Source: Mycoplasmopsis gallopavonis
GTDB lineage: Bacteria > Bacillota_I > Bacilli_A > Mycoplasmatales > Metamycoplasmataceae
Assembly: GCF_900660635.1 (NCBI RefSeq)
Contig: NZ_LR215031.1
Location: 124,001-188,000 of the forward strand
Reading direction: 5' to 3'
Length of the DNA stretch: 64,000 nt
The notes beneath the pieces were generated by a model. That model was not told the DNA's origin. It did not search any database and was given only the letters and a program-made list of their open reading frames with translations. The position numbers and the translations under genes were made by a program. Each line of letters opens with the position of its first letter. Position 1 is the stretch's first letter. Positions 9,427 through 19,351 of the stretch are shown one piece after another.

Positions 9427-10032
9427 ATGTTAGATTATGAAATTAATACTTTTGGCCCTAATCAAGTTGTTATCGGTTTAGATGAGGTTGGTAGAGGATG
9501 TTTAGCAGGACCATTAGTTGTAGGTTATGTTATTTTTAATTCTGATTATCAAAATCTTAAAATCAAAGATTCAAAAAAATTATCTCCAAAACAAAGAGAA
9601 GAAGTTTATTTAGAGATTCAAAGAGATGCTTTAGATTTTGGGTATTATGTCGTTTCTTTAGAGGAAATAGAAAAATTAGGTCCTAAAAAAGCCTCAATTT
9701 TAGGAATGGAAAAATGTTTGAAGAAAGCTAGAATTAAATATCAAATTGTTTTAACTGATTATGAAAAAATCCAAACAGAAAAACCGCTTCATAACCTTGT
9801 GAAAGGTGATTCGATCGCAATTTCAATTGCAGCTGCAAGTATCGTAGCTAAAGTAGAAAGAGATAAAATTATGGACCAATTAGATCTTCAATTTCCACAA
9901 TATTTTTGGAAAAATAACAAAGGATACGGAACTAAAAAACATTTAGAATCTCTTGAAAAATTCGGTCCGTGCAAATACCATAGAATTAAATACAAACCGG
10001 TTTTAAAATATCTAAACAGAGGAGAAAAATAA
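9427..10032 (+). CDS. rnhB: Ribonuclease HII
   Basis: Encodes 201 residues, the normal length. VVIGLDEVGRGCLAGPLVVG near residue 15 has the D-E active-site pair. IKDSKKLSP and the segment GDSIAISIAAASIVAKVERD carry the other catalytic acids. It nicks at single ribonucleotides in DNA and degrades RNA primers. Its one Trp is encoded by TGG rather than TGA. It diverges from the CxxC-protein gene, and its stop overlaps the start of a membrane-protein gene (TAATG). Confidence 0.95.
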   Translation: MLDYEINTFGPNQVVIGLDEVGRGCLAGPLVVGYVIFNSDYQNLKIKDSKKLSPKQREEVYLEIQRDALDFGYYVVSLEEIEKLGPKKASILGMEKCLKKARIKYQIVLTDYEKIQTEKPLHNLVKGDSIAISIAAASIVAKVERDKIMDQLDLQFPQYFWKNNKGYGTKKHLESLEKFGPCKYHRIKYKPVLKYLNRGEK

Positions 10033-10733
10033 TGCAATTTGCTTTTTTATTATGAATTTTATTTAACTTTATTATTTTTTCGCAAATTAAAGTAATTTCA
10101 CAAGCTAAAAGAGCTTTTAAGAGTAAATTTTATTTTTTATTTAGTAAAAATTTCTTTTTATCAAAAATTTATCTATATTTAGTTTTTTTATTAATTAATT
10201 CCATTTTATTAATAATTTTTGTTTTAAATTATTTAAAAATAATGTATTTTTTTAATATTGATAAAAATGTTTTCTTTGTAGTTGTAGGTTGTTTTAGTTT
10301 ATTAATTCCTTTATCAGTTATATTAATTTTTTCGATTTTATTTTGAGTTTTAAAAATGAAAAATCCTATTATTTTAAAATTTAAAGATGTTGATGCTATC
10401 GATATTGAAAACTACCCGCAAATTCAAGTTCAAAAATTGAATTACAATTTACAAACAAAAAATGGAGTTATGTCTTACAATCTTGAAGAACATATTCGAA
10501 GTAAAATTGCTTGAACACCAAGAGGAACAAAATTATTTTATAAAAAATTTATCAATGAAACTTTTAGTTTCTTTTATAACAATAAAGAACAACTTAATTT
10601 AGAAGTAAATTACAAAATATCAAAAGAAGAATTTGCTAAATTTATTTTAAAATACTCAGTTGTTAAAATTGGTGAAAAAATGAACTTAAATTATTTTGAT
10701 TTTTTAAGTTTTATTAAAAATTATTTAAAATAA
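10032..10733 (+). CDS. Hypothetical membrane protein
   Basis: Encodes 233 residues starting MQFAFLLW. Three hydrophobic segments lie at about residues 1-18, 45-73 and 77-103, followed by a roughly 125-residue hydrophilic C-terminal domain that is probably cytoplasmic. I do not recognise the family. The start codon overlaps the rnhB stop, so it is coupled to rnhB. A strong hairpin terminator follows. Three TGA codons are read as Trp, which is why no standard-code frame spans it. Confidence 0.6.
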
Positions 10734-10760
10734 CAAAAAAACGCTAAAAAGCGTTTTTTT
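10734..10760. terminator. Bidirectional intrinsic terminator
   Basis: The stem ACGCT/AGCGT (10741-10745, 10750-10754, loop AAAA) is flanked by an A-run on the left and a T-run on the right. It lies between convergent genes and can stop transcription from both sides. Confidence 0.85.
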
Positions 10761-11004
10761 ATTGTGTAATGTATTTTCCTTCTGAATCTTTTTGCTTACC
10801 TGCAATAGCTAAAATAAAATCTACAAGTGGTCAAATACCCATTCTCATTCAACCAAATAATAGTTTACATACACCTAATCCGATTCTTCCGGCATAAAAT
10901 CTATCAATACCTAAGCATCCTAAAAAGAAAGAAAGTAGACATAAAGCAACATAACTTTTATCACTTTTTTCTTGTTTTATTTCATAGTAAAAATTATTTT
11001 CCAT
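10759..11004 (-). CDS. TM2-domain membrane protein
   Basis: Encodes 81 residues. After a short polar N-terminus come two hydrophobic helices in the pattern SYVALCLLSFFLGCLGIDRF, YAGRIGLGVCKLLF and GIWPLVDFILA. This is the TM2 domain, in which the GxDRFY turn joins the helices. The domain is widespread and its biochemical role is not defined. Two TGA codons are read as Trp. An RBS (AGGAG) precedes the ATG. It shares the bidirectional terminator with the gene on its left. Confidence 0.85.
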
Positions 11005-11056
11005 TTTTTTCTCCTAGTGTTGATAATTAAAATTTTTATTTTAATTATTTTTTAAA

Positions 11057-11278
11057 CTAAATTGTTTCTAATTCTGATTCAACTTTAATTAAAGTGTCAT
11101 TTACTCAAACGATGTCCCCAGGACGAATTTTTGTTGATCTTCCTTGGGCAATTTGTCCGTTAATTTTAACAACATTGTTTTGTAAAAACCCTTTTGCTGC
11201 ACCACCTGTTTGAATTTCATCTATTTTTTTAAGAAATTGACTAACTTTTATTGAGTCACCTTTTATTTTTATAATCAT
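11057..11278 (-). CDS. S4-domain RNA-binding protein (YaaA/RlbA type)
   Basis: Encodes 73 residues. It starts MIIKIKGDSIKVSQFLKK and contains the S4 fold signature GGAAKGFLQNNVVKINGQ with an RSTKIRPGD tail. This matches the small S4 protein encoded beside dnaN in many Firmicutes (YaaA of Bacillus), thought to bind rRNA. It lies directly downstream of dnaN on the same strand, with its own AAGGAG site in the 17-base gap. One TGA is read as Trp. Confidence 0.85.
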
Positions 11279-11295
11279 AATTTACTCCTTATTTC

Positions 11296-12411
11296 TTAAT
11301 ATCTTCTAAGTGGTGTTATTAATTGCTTGTTTTCTGGATCTTTTTCAGAAATAAAAAGCAATCTATCATATCTAGCACTAATATTTATCTTTATTTTATC
11401 ATTTTCCAAAACACTTAATGCGTCTTTTAGAAAATTAAAATCTATATCCATTTCAAAATCAGGACCTTCTAAAAGATAATTATTTGTATAAGCTTGAGAA
11501 CTTCCAATTTCTGGTATTTCAAAATTTAATTTAATTCCTTCTTGTGAAAATTTAAATTCAAGTCTTCTTGCTTTTTCATTAACCATAAAAACGGCTTTAT
11601 TAATTATTTTTAATAATTCATTTTTATCTATATAAATTACATTTTTAATTTCAAAATCAAATAATTTAGAAGTATCTAAATAATTTAGATTTGTTAGATT
11701 TAATTGAATTATTGTTTCTTTATAAGAAATTCCTAATTTAGAGTCATTAAAAAACACAAAAATCTTTTTTGGAGTTTCTTTTGTAATTAATTTTTTCAAT
11801 GATTTTGCTTCTATAACAACATTAATATCTATTTTTTTATTAGTTTTCATTATTTCTGTTGACATACGATATGAATCTGTTGCAACAAAACGAATTGAAT
11901 TATCATTTTCTGTTTTTATATTTACACATTTATAAATTGTTGAATTGATTTTATCTGTATTAGTAGCTGTTGAAACAGAAACATCATTAATTATTTTTTC
12001 CAATTTTTTAGATTCAGCTTCAAATCTATTATTAGCTTCATTAAAGTCAATCATAAAAAATCTTTGATCATCAATTGTAGCAATTTCAAATTTTGTAGAA
12101 CCTTCGTAAATTACAACTGTTTCCCCGACTAATTCAAACGTAATTATTCTGTCAAATTTTTTAATTATATTTTTTAAAATAGAAGCATTAATAATTGTTC
12201 TTCCATTTCTTTCTAACATAATATTTGTTTCATCAATTTCTAATTCTTTTTTTACTCCAAAACTTGTGTTATTTACTATTAATTTTAAAGAATCAGAATT
12301 AATTTCTATACCAATACTTTTTCCGCTTGGAGATGTATCTGCTGTATCTATGTAACTATATATAAAATCAATTATAGGTTCTATAATTTTCTTTTTAATT
12401 GAAAACTTCAT
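11296..12411 (-). CDS. dnaN: DNA polymerase III beta subunit (sliding clamp)
   Basis: Encodes 371 residues, the expected size for the three-domain clamp. The clearest signatures are FVATDSYRMST in the middle, and the C-terminus, which carries the usual final-domain pattern including DPENKQLITPLRRY in place of the common LIMPMR. It encircles DNA and tethers the polymerase. The start follows AAGGAGAAAAA. It lies downstream of dnaA on the same strand, the standard dnaA-dnaN order. Divergence is high, but the order and the end motif make the call firm. Confidence 0.93.
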   Translation of the reverse strand: MKFSIKKKIIEPIIDFIYSYIDTADTSPSGKSIGIEINSDSLKLIVNNTSFGVKKELEIDETNIMLERNGRTIINASILKNIIKKFDRIITFELVGETVVIYEGSTKFEIATIDDQRFFMIDFNEANNRFEAESKKLEKIINDVSVSTATNTDKINSTIYKCVNIKTENDNSIRFVATDSYRMSTEIMKTNKKIDINVVIEAKSLKKLITKETPKKIFVFFNDSKLGISYKETIIQLNLTNLNYLDTSKLFDFEIKNVIYIDKNELLKIINKAVFMVNEKARRLEFKFSQEGIKLNFEIPEIGSSQAYTNNYLLEGPDFEMDIDFNFLKDALSVLENDKIKINISARYDRLLFISEKDPENKQLITPLRRY

Positions 12412-12545
12412 TTTTTCTCCTTATATAAATAATATGTAATGTTGAAAAGTGTATAAAAAGATAAAAACATCAAAAAATAAATAAATTTAAAAAGAAAAAT
12501 CAATTTTTAATATTTATTAATTGTGGATAAGATGTTAATATCTTT
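12412..12545. other. dnaA-dnaN spacer with DnaA-box-like sites
   Basis: The 9-mer at 12522-12530 is a perfect TTATCCACA on the minus strand. Further near matches are at 12448-12456 (TTATACACT, minus) and 12551-12559 (TTATCCCCA, plus, inside the dnaA end). The sequence is otherwise very A+T-rich. This is consistent with one half of a bipartite origin. Confidence 0.7.
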
Positions 12546-13967
12546 TTAGTTTATCCCCAAAATCTTATTTTTAATAATTTCAAATTCATTATCTTTATTA
12601 TTAATTTGATTTTGTTTATGTTTTTTAAAAGCATTTAAGACTGTTGAGTGATCTCTATAAAAATATTTGCCAATTTCTACAGAAGATCAATCAAGCAATT
12701 CTTTAAATATATTCATAGCAATATGTCTAGCTACAACAACTTTCGCTTCCCTAGTTTTTCCTAAAATATCTTTTGTATTAATTCTATAATGTTTAGCAAT
12801 AGTTTTTAAAATATTTTCAGGTAAAATTTCATCTATTTCTTTAACTAAATCTTTAAATATTGAATATATTATTTCTTCTGTATTGTTAGAATTGTTTATT
12901 TCTTCTTTATAAAAATCAATTCTCTTTACAGCTCCTATTAAAGAACTTATATTTTTTGAATGATTTCTAATAATATAATTTTTAGACTTTTCATTTATAT
13001 TAGAAATATTTATTCCATTTTCTGTTAATAAAAATTCCAAAATTTTCATTAAATCTTCTTTTTTAGGTTCATTTATTTTTGTTATAAATCCAGAAGATAA
13101 TCTTGTGATAAGTTTTTCGTCAAGAACTTCTTTTAAACTATTAATTTCTTTTTGAGAAGCAATGATAGTAGGCTTTTTATTTTGCAATCTAGTATCAATT
13201 ATTTGAAATATAAAATTTTTAGTAGCTATTTTATTTCCTTCTGCGATTGTTTCAAAATCATCAAATAAGACTAAATCTACATTTGAGTAGTATTCTAATA
13301 ATTTAGTAATGATATCATTGTTGTTTTCTTTTAATAAATTAACTATATCCCTTAAAAAAATAGCAGGATTAAAATAAACAAAACTTCTTTTTTCTTTTTT
13401 AATTTCATTAGCTATTGCGTGTAATAAATGAGTTTTTCCTAAACCAGAATTACTTGTTAAAAAAACTAATGATATATTTGTGTTTTTTTCTATTAAATTT
13501 AATGATATTTTAGTACTTTCGTTATTAAACTCACTTTTAACAAAATTATTAATCGTAAATTCATCATTTATTGAGTTATAGAGAAAATTATTAATTGTTT
13601 TATCTTTAATTATTGGTTCTGGAATTTTGATAATTTGTTTGTTTTCTTCTTTAATTTTTTCTTGCTTAAAATCTTGGATATTTTGAACTTTATAAGAAAA
13701 TTGTTCTCCAAAAATTTCTTTAATAGCATTGTTTATTTGTTTTGAATAATATTGTTTATATTTGTCGTAATATTCTACATTTTTAAGATCAAATGATATT
13801 AAAACAAAGTTGTTAGAAACACTTAAAATTTTAGATTTTTTAAAAAATGTTTGAAAAACCATGTTATCTTCAATTTGGTTTTTCATATGTTCTTTAAATT
13901 GTTCTGTGTAATTATCTAATAAAGCTTTTGTGGTTGTTGAATTTTGGTTATTATCTATATTACTCAT
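12546..13967 (-). CDS. dnaA: Chromosomal replication initiator DnaA
   Basis: Encodes 473 residues. The AAA+ core has Walker A SNSGLGKTHLL near residue 165 and Walker B VDLVLFDDFE. The C-terminal domain IV carries KTREAKVVVARHIAMNI, then YFYRDHSTVLNAFKKH, the DnaA-box-binding signature. A TGA read as Trp separates the last 47 residues from the rest, so the true end is 12546. It melts the origin and loads the helicase. DnaA-box-like 9-mers flank it on both sides, and dnaN follows on the same strand. Confidence 0.97.
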
Positions 13968-14247
13968 ACAATAATTTTATTCTTATTTTAATAGATGTGA
14001 ATAAAATTTATTTTTTTATTTTTTTAATGTTTATAAACATTTTTATTAACAATTTTTAAGTCTATTTTTATAAGCAAAAAGTATTTTATACACATTTTAT
14101 TTTAAAAATATATATTTTGATTATAAGTATGTGTATAAATATGTTTATATTTTTTACTTATATAAATTTTATCCATATATTTATTCACAACCTAATTAAC
14201 ACGATAAGTAAGAGCTTTGAGTTTTAAATATTGATATAATTAAAATT
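13968..14247. other. Probable chromosomal origin (oriC), upstream of dnaA
   Basis: This roughly 280-bp A+T-rich spacer lies between divergent dnaA and recD2. DnaA-box-like 9-mers are TTATTCACA at 13996-14004 (minus), TTATACACA at 14086-14094 (plus), TTATACACA at 14130-14138 (minus), TTATCCATA at 14169-14177 (plus) and TTATTCACA at 14181-14189 (plus). All are within one mismatch of mycoplasma-style boxes. Long A/T runs between them could serve as the unwinding element. TATAAT at 14235-14240 may serve recD2. Confidence 0.8.
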
Positions 14248-16470
14248 ATGAATAACGAAGTTAAAGAGTTAAAAGGGACATTTAAATCTTTTATTAAAAA
14301 AGACGGGGATAAATGAGGACTTATTTATTTTCAACCAGAAAATGAAAAAAGTAAAATTGTGATTTATGCAGTAGCACCATTACCAATGTGTCATGTTGAT
14401 TATGAAATACTTGTCCAACCAAATAATCGGAATTATCGTTTATTAGAATTTAAACCTTACAAAAAAGAAAATACACAAATTGATTGAGTTGAGTTTTTCA
14501 AAAATCATATAAAAGGTGTTGGACAAAAATCGGCGGAAAAAATTAATGAAATTTATGGAGCTAAAATTTTTGATTTAATTAATTTTTATGAAGATAATGA
14601 AGAAGAATTAAAAAATAATTTAACCACATCGCAAATAGAGGGTTTTAAAGATTTTTGAAAAATTCCAAGAAACCAAAAAACCATAAAAGAGCTTCTAGGG
14701 AAAACTGGTGAAGCAGATATGAGTTCTATTTCGTTTTTTTATAACAATAATTTAGAAATTCTTTATAACAAATTGTTAGAAATTCATGACAATGATGAAA
14801 GCATAGATTTTGTGAAGTTTTATACAAAAAACCAACCTTATATTTTGTATACTAAATATAACTTAAATTTATTGTTAGTAGATCAATTTGCTCTTTTATT
14901 AAAATACTCAAAATCTTTCCCAGAAAGAGTTAAAGCTTATTTAAAGTTTATTATTCAAGAAAAAGAAAGAGATAATTCAACTCTTTTACCTGCTACAGAA
15001 ATTTTTGTAGACTTACAAACTAAAACGGAAATAGAATCACCTATTTTGAAAGAAATTCTTATAGATCTTTGCAATCAAGGTTATTTGTTCTACTACAATA
15101 AAAATGGAAAAGATTATTTTTCATTAGGTTCGACAAGAAAAAAAGAATTTTTTATTTATGAATTTCTTGAAAAAATAAATAATCAACCTCCAAAAATATT
15201 TGATAGTTTAGATTCTTCAAAACTTAATGATTTATCAAAGAAACAACAAGAAGCTTATTTATCTTTTTTAAAAGAAAATATATTAATAATTACAGGTGGC
15301 CCAGGAACAGGAAAAACTCATCTTATTAATAAGTTAAATCAAACATTAAAACTCAATCGTTATAAAAATGAAAATGATTATGTAATCTTAGCTCCAACAG
15401 GTCGTGCAGCAACAAACATTTCAAATAAAATTAAATCAAAAGTCAAAACAATTCATAGTTTTTTAAGAATTCCAACCGACTTAGAAGAACCGGAATATGA
15501 CGAAGATCGAGAACTTATTAAAGTTTTAATTATTGATGAGTTTTCAATGGTTAATTTAAATATTTTTGAAAAACTATTAAGATCATGTCCTAATTTAGAA
15601 AAATTAGTTTTAATAGGTGATATTGATCAACTACCGGCAATTGGTCCAGGGAATTTATTAGAAAATCTTCTTTTATCGAATAAATTTTCAGCAACTTATT
15701 TAGTTGATTATTTTAGAAGTGACTCAAAAACAATTTGAGAACACTTTAATTCAATAAAAAAAGAAGGTGAGTTACCTAAGTTTCATAAAGGAATAGTTGA
15801 TTTGTATGAATTTAATGATTTAACCTTAACTGATCAGTTGGTTGATCTTTATTCTAAAAAACTTCAAAAGACAGATTTAGAAAATTTAATCTTATTATGT
15901 CCGACTTATAAAGGAAATGAAGGTTTAATTAACTTAAATAATTTAATTCAAAATAAAATTAATCCACAAGGAAGGGTTGTCCATACTTATAAAAAATTAG
16001 GTCAAACAATTGAGTTTAGAGTTGGTGATAAAGTTATTCAATTAGAAAACAGAATTAATGATGAAATTTATAATGGAGATTTTGGAAGAATTGTTGCTGT
16101 TGATGAAGGAACTAGTTCTAAAGCTAAAGATAAGAAAATTAAAATTGAGTTTAATCAAGGACACGAAAATAAAACTATTGTTTACACAAGAGAAGAATTT
16201 TATAATCAAATTGCTCTTGGCTATGGTGTTACTGTACATAAATTTCAGGGTAGTGAAATTAATAATGTAATTTTTTTAGTTCATCCAAAACATAATTTTA
16301 TGTTAACTAAAAAAATGTTATATACAGGGACTTCACGAGCAAAAAAATATTTAGCAATAGTAACCACAAATAAATCAGATTATAGAGAAATTAATTTAAA
16401 AAATGAAGTTTACAAAAAAGAAATATTAACAAATTTAGAATTATTCTTAAAAGGAGAAAAATGAAATTAA
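14248..16470 (+). CDS. recD2: RecD2-like superfamily 1 DNA helicase
   Basis: Encodes 740 residues, the RecD2 length. An N-terminal OB-like part (GTFKSFIKKDGDKWG) and helix-hairpin-helix region (HIKGVGQKSAEKI) precede the helicase core. The core has Walker A TGGPGTGKTH near residue 350, DEFSMV (motif II), GDIDQLPAIGPG (motif III) and, near the end, TVHKFQGSE with LYTGTSRAKK (motifs V-VI). It unwinds DNA with 5'-3' polarity in repair, independently of RecBC. Five TGA codons are read as Trp. The last codons (GEKWN) overlap pth by 10 bases. Confidence 0.92.
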
Positions 16471-17015
16471 TTGTCGGATTAGGAAACCCAGGAGAACAAT
16501 ACAAATTCACAAGACATAATGTAGGTTTTTTAGCAATTGATAAAATTTGTGAAAAATTGGGGGTTACTTTAAATAAATCAAAATTTAATGGTCAATATGT
16601 AAAGATTGATGATCTTGTTTTAGCTAAACCAATGACATATATGAATAAATCAGGCGAATTTATTTCTTCACTTGCAAATTATTTTAAAATTTCCACTGAT
16701 GACATTTTAGTTATTCATGACGAAAAAGATTTTCCGCTCGGAAAAAGTGCGATCAAAATAGGTGGAAGCGGCGGCAGTCACAATGGAGTTTTAAATATAG
16801 TTCAACAATTAGGGACAACTAGTTTTAAACGTTTAAAAGTAGGTATTGATTCACCGCACGAAGGTCCACTTAAAGATTTTGTTTTAGGTCGTTTTAAACC
16901 ACAAGAAATGTTGGTTTTGGAAAATGTTTTAGAAAAATGCTCTGAAGCAGCGATTGCTTTTTCATTTAATGACATTTTGAGCGTAATGAATAAATTTAAT
17001 TCAAAATTAAAATAA
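16461..17015 (+). CDS. pth: Peptidyl-tRNA hydrolase
   Basis: Encodes 184 residues. MKLIVGLGNPGEQY, then TRHNVGF (catalytic His near residue 19), LAKPMTYMNKSG and VIHDEKDFPLG (catalytic Asp), KIGGSGGSHNG and RLKVGID are all family motifs. It releases tRNA from prematurely terminated peptidyl-tRNA. AAAAGGAG is the RBS, lying inside the end of recD2. The TAATG overlap with tilS gives an operon recD2-pth-tilS. Confidence 0.97.
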   Translation: MKLIVGLGNPGEQYKFTRHNVGFLAIDKICEKLGVTLNKSKFNGQYVKIDDLVLAKPMTYMNKSGEFISSLANYFKISTDDILVIHDEKDFPLGKSAIKIGGSGGSHNGVLNIVQQLGTTSFKRLKVGIDSPHEGPLKDFVLGRFKPQEMLVLENVLEKCSEAAIAFSFNDILSVMNKFNSKLK

Positions 17016-17878
17016 TGCGAAAAAATAAATATTTATTAGCTGTTAGCGGTGGTGCAGATAGTATGTTTTTACTTGATGCTTATAAAAATAAAAATCTTAT
17101 TGTCTGTTATGTTAATTACAACCAAAGAGAAGACTCTAAACTTGATGAACAGTTGGTACAAGATTTTTGTAATAAAAATAAAATTCCTATCTTTAAATTA
17201 ATATTGAATAAAAATTCTTATCTTTCAGGTAATTTTCAAGATTGAGCAAGAAAAGAAAGATATTTATTTTTTAAAAAAATTTATGAGCAAGAAAAATGCA
17301 ATCAACTACTAATTGCTCATCACTTCGATGATTTTTTAGAAACTGCAATTATGCAAAAAAATAGCGGTAAATATATTAATTATTATGGAATTAAAAAAAC
17401 AAATCATTTTTTAGGAATGAAAATAAAAAGACCGTTGCTTTTTTGTTTTACAAAAGCCAGAATTCTAAGAATTTGCAAAAAAAAGAATATTCCTTATAGA
17501 GACGATTACACAAATTTTGAAGATAAATATTTAAGAAATAGAATTAGAAAACAGATAAAAAATTATTCATTTTTTAAAAAAATAATAATTTTTATTTATT
17601 TTCTAAAAGAAAATTTAAAACTTAGACAAAAAGAAAAACAAATTAATCTTGAATATAAAATTTGAAAAGAAAATGAGTTTTCCCAAGATGTTTTTGTTAA
17701 TTTTCTTAACCAAGAATCATTGATTTATAAATTTATTAATCAACATTTTGAAAATGTTAATTTAACCAAAGGAAAAATTAAAGAAATAATTAAATTTTTA
17801 GTATCAAAAAACAGAACTAGCAAATATAAATTAGATGATTTTAATTATTTAATAAAAAAAAGAGGAAAATTAGTTTAA
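17015..17878 (+). CDS. tilS: tRNA(Ile)-lysidine synthase
   Basis: Encodes 287 residues. The PP-loop LLAVSGGADSMFLL opens the protein, followed by LLIAHHFDDFLETAIMQ, the ATP-pyrophosphatase core that identifies TilS. It converts C34 of tRNA-Ile(CAU) to lysidine so that the tRNA reads AUA. The C-terminal substrate domains of the long form are missing; short versions like this are normal in mycoplasmas. Two TGA codons are read as Trp. It is coupled to pth by TAATG. Confidence 0.92.
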
Positions 17879-18005
17879 AAATAGTTCAAAAATATATAAA
17901 AATTTATTTATTAAATGTAATAATTAGCAGAAAAAAAACTCAAATGCTAAATTTTTTTCCAAAATAATATAAAATTATTTCTATATAAATTAGAAAGGAA
18001 ATATA

Positions 18006-18821
18006 ATGAACAGAAAAAGAAATCCGTGATATATAGTATTTACTATTCTTGTGATTTTAGGTATTATTGGTTTTATTGTTTATTCATTTTTATCTAAAGG
18101 ATCTGGAACAAGTAATTTAACTTCTTTCACAGAACTTGTTAATAAAGCAGCTTTAAGCGATAGCGATAATATTTATTTTAAAGAAATTAATGCTTTAAAT
18201 AACAACACTATTTCTTATATTTTACAAGATGGTGATAAATTAATTAATAGCACAGTTGCGGGAAATGTTGATTATTTATCAAACGCAACCCAAGCACTTG
18301 CATTTGTTAAAGAAACAGCTCGTAATGCAGCAAGTGATGAAGTTATTCTTAAAGCATTTAAAGGACATATGCAATATTACCTTAACAATGCATATGTAAG
18401 GGCGTTTGCAAAACACTACTTACAAACAGGTAAATTTAAAAAAGCTAATGGTGAAGATTCAAATAAAACATTTGCCCAAGTTGCAGAGAAAATTAATGCT
18501 GCAGATAGCACAAGTGTTATTAGTAAAGTTTTTGATGTTTTAACATCAAGAAAAACAATCGCAAATGGTGGACTTGGAATCTTCAAAACACAAGCAACAA
18601 GACCTGGTGTTTCAAACCCACAATTTGGTAATGTTTGAGAAACATGAAACGGAAAAACATTTGGAGCAAATGAAGTCTTTAAATCAATTGCACAAAATGC
18701 AAATGTAAGAACAGAAGCTGACTTTATTGCTGCTCTTGAAAAAAGATTAAGTGACAATATGAGTAATAAATTAAAAGCATTAACAGGAGATCAAAAATAC
18801 TTCATTGTTTGAAGTGAATAA
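18006..18821 (+). CDS. Hypothetical single-pass membrane protein, first gene of the sugar-transport operon
   Basis: Encodes 271 residues. One N-terminal helix (WYIVFTILVILGIIGFIVYSF) follows NRKRNP, leaving about 240 residues presumably outside the cell. The segment LTSFTELVNK...IYFKEINAL...ISYILQDGD is reminiscent of the extracytoplasmic N-domain of FtsH, but no AAA+ or protease part follows. The protein has no lipobox. AAAGGAAAT precedes the ATG. It starts a same-strand run of six genes with very short gaps, so it may be the extracellular partner of the transporter, whose usual binding protein is absent. That role is inference. Confidence 0.6.
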
Positions 18822-18827
18822 ACTTTT

Positions 18828-19349
18828 ATGCCTTATTATCAAAAATATAAAACACACATTTCAAAAAATCAATTTTATATTTTGATTAGTTTACTCGCAT
18901 TAATGACTTTACTTTTACTTATTTGAGTTCTAATTCCTTTCACAATTGGAGTTAGTGAACAATATTTAAAAGCAAACGGAATTAATCCAAACAATATTAA
19001 AGAGAATCAAGAAGTACAAAATTTAGAAAAGTTAACTCTACTTTCTTATATAGCTAATACTTTAGTGGTTCTCTTTTTTCTTGTTTATTTAATTTTTATT
19101 ATTAAAAAATTAAAAGCAGGATACTTATTCTTTTTTAGTTGAATTGTTATTTTTATCACTTTTAGTTTCATACCTTTTTTTAAAGATGTTGCAATTTTAA
19201 CTAGCATTCAACTAGGAGTAGGAATTTGTTTATCAATTATTAGTTGATTAATTGTGTTTGTTTTAATCTATATGACTATCATTTATTGAATGCAACGTAA
19301 AGCACATTATTATGAGTGATTTGTCATTCATAAAGGAAAAGCGAGGTAA
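18828..19349 (+). CDS. Four-helix membrane protein of the sugar-transport operon
   Basis: Encodes 173 residues with four hydrophobic helices (about residues 15-40, 68-92, 97-118 and 122-152) and a charged C-terminus rich in Lys, Arg and His. A polar loop of about 25 residues between helices 1 and 2 is predicted to be outside. No family was recognised. Its layout is like that of the protein at 24575, at the other end of the same operon. It follows the preceding gene after 6 bases. Five TGA codons are read as Trp. Confidence 0.6.
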
Positions 19350-19351
19350 GA

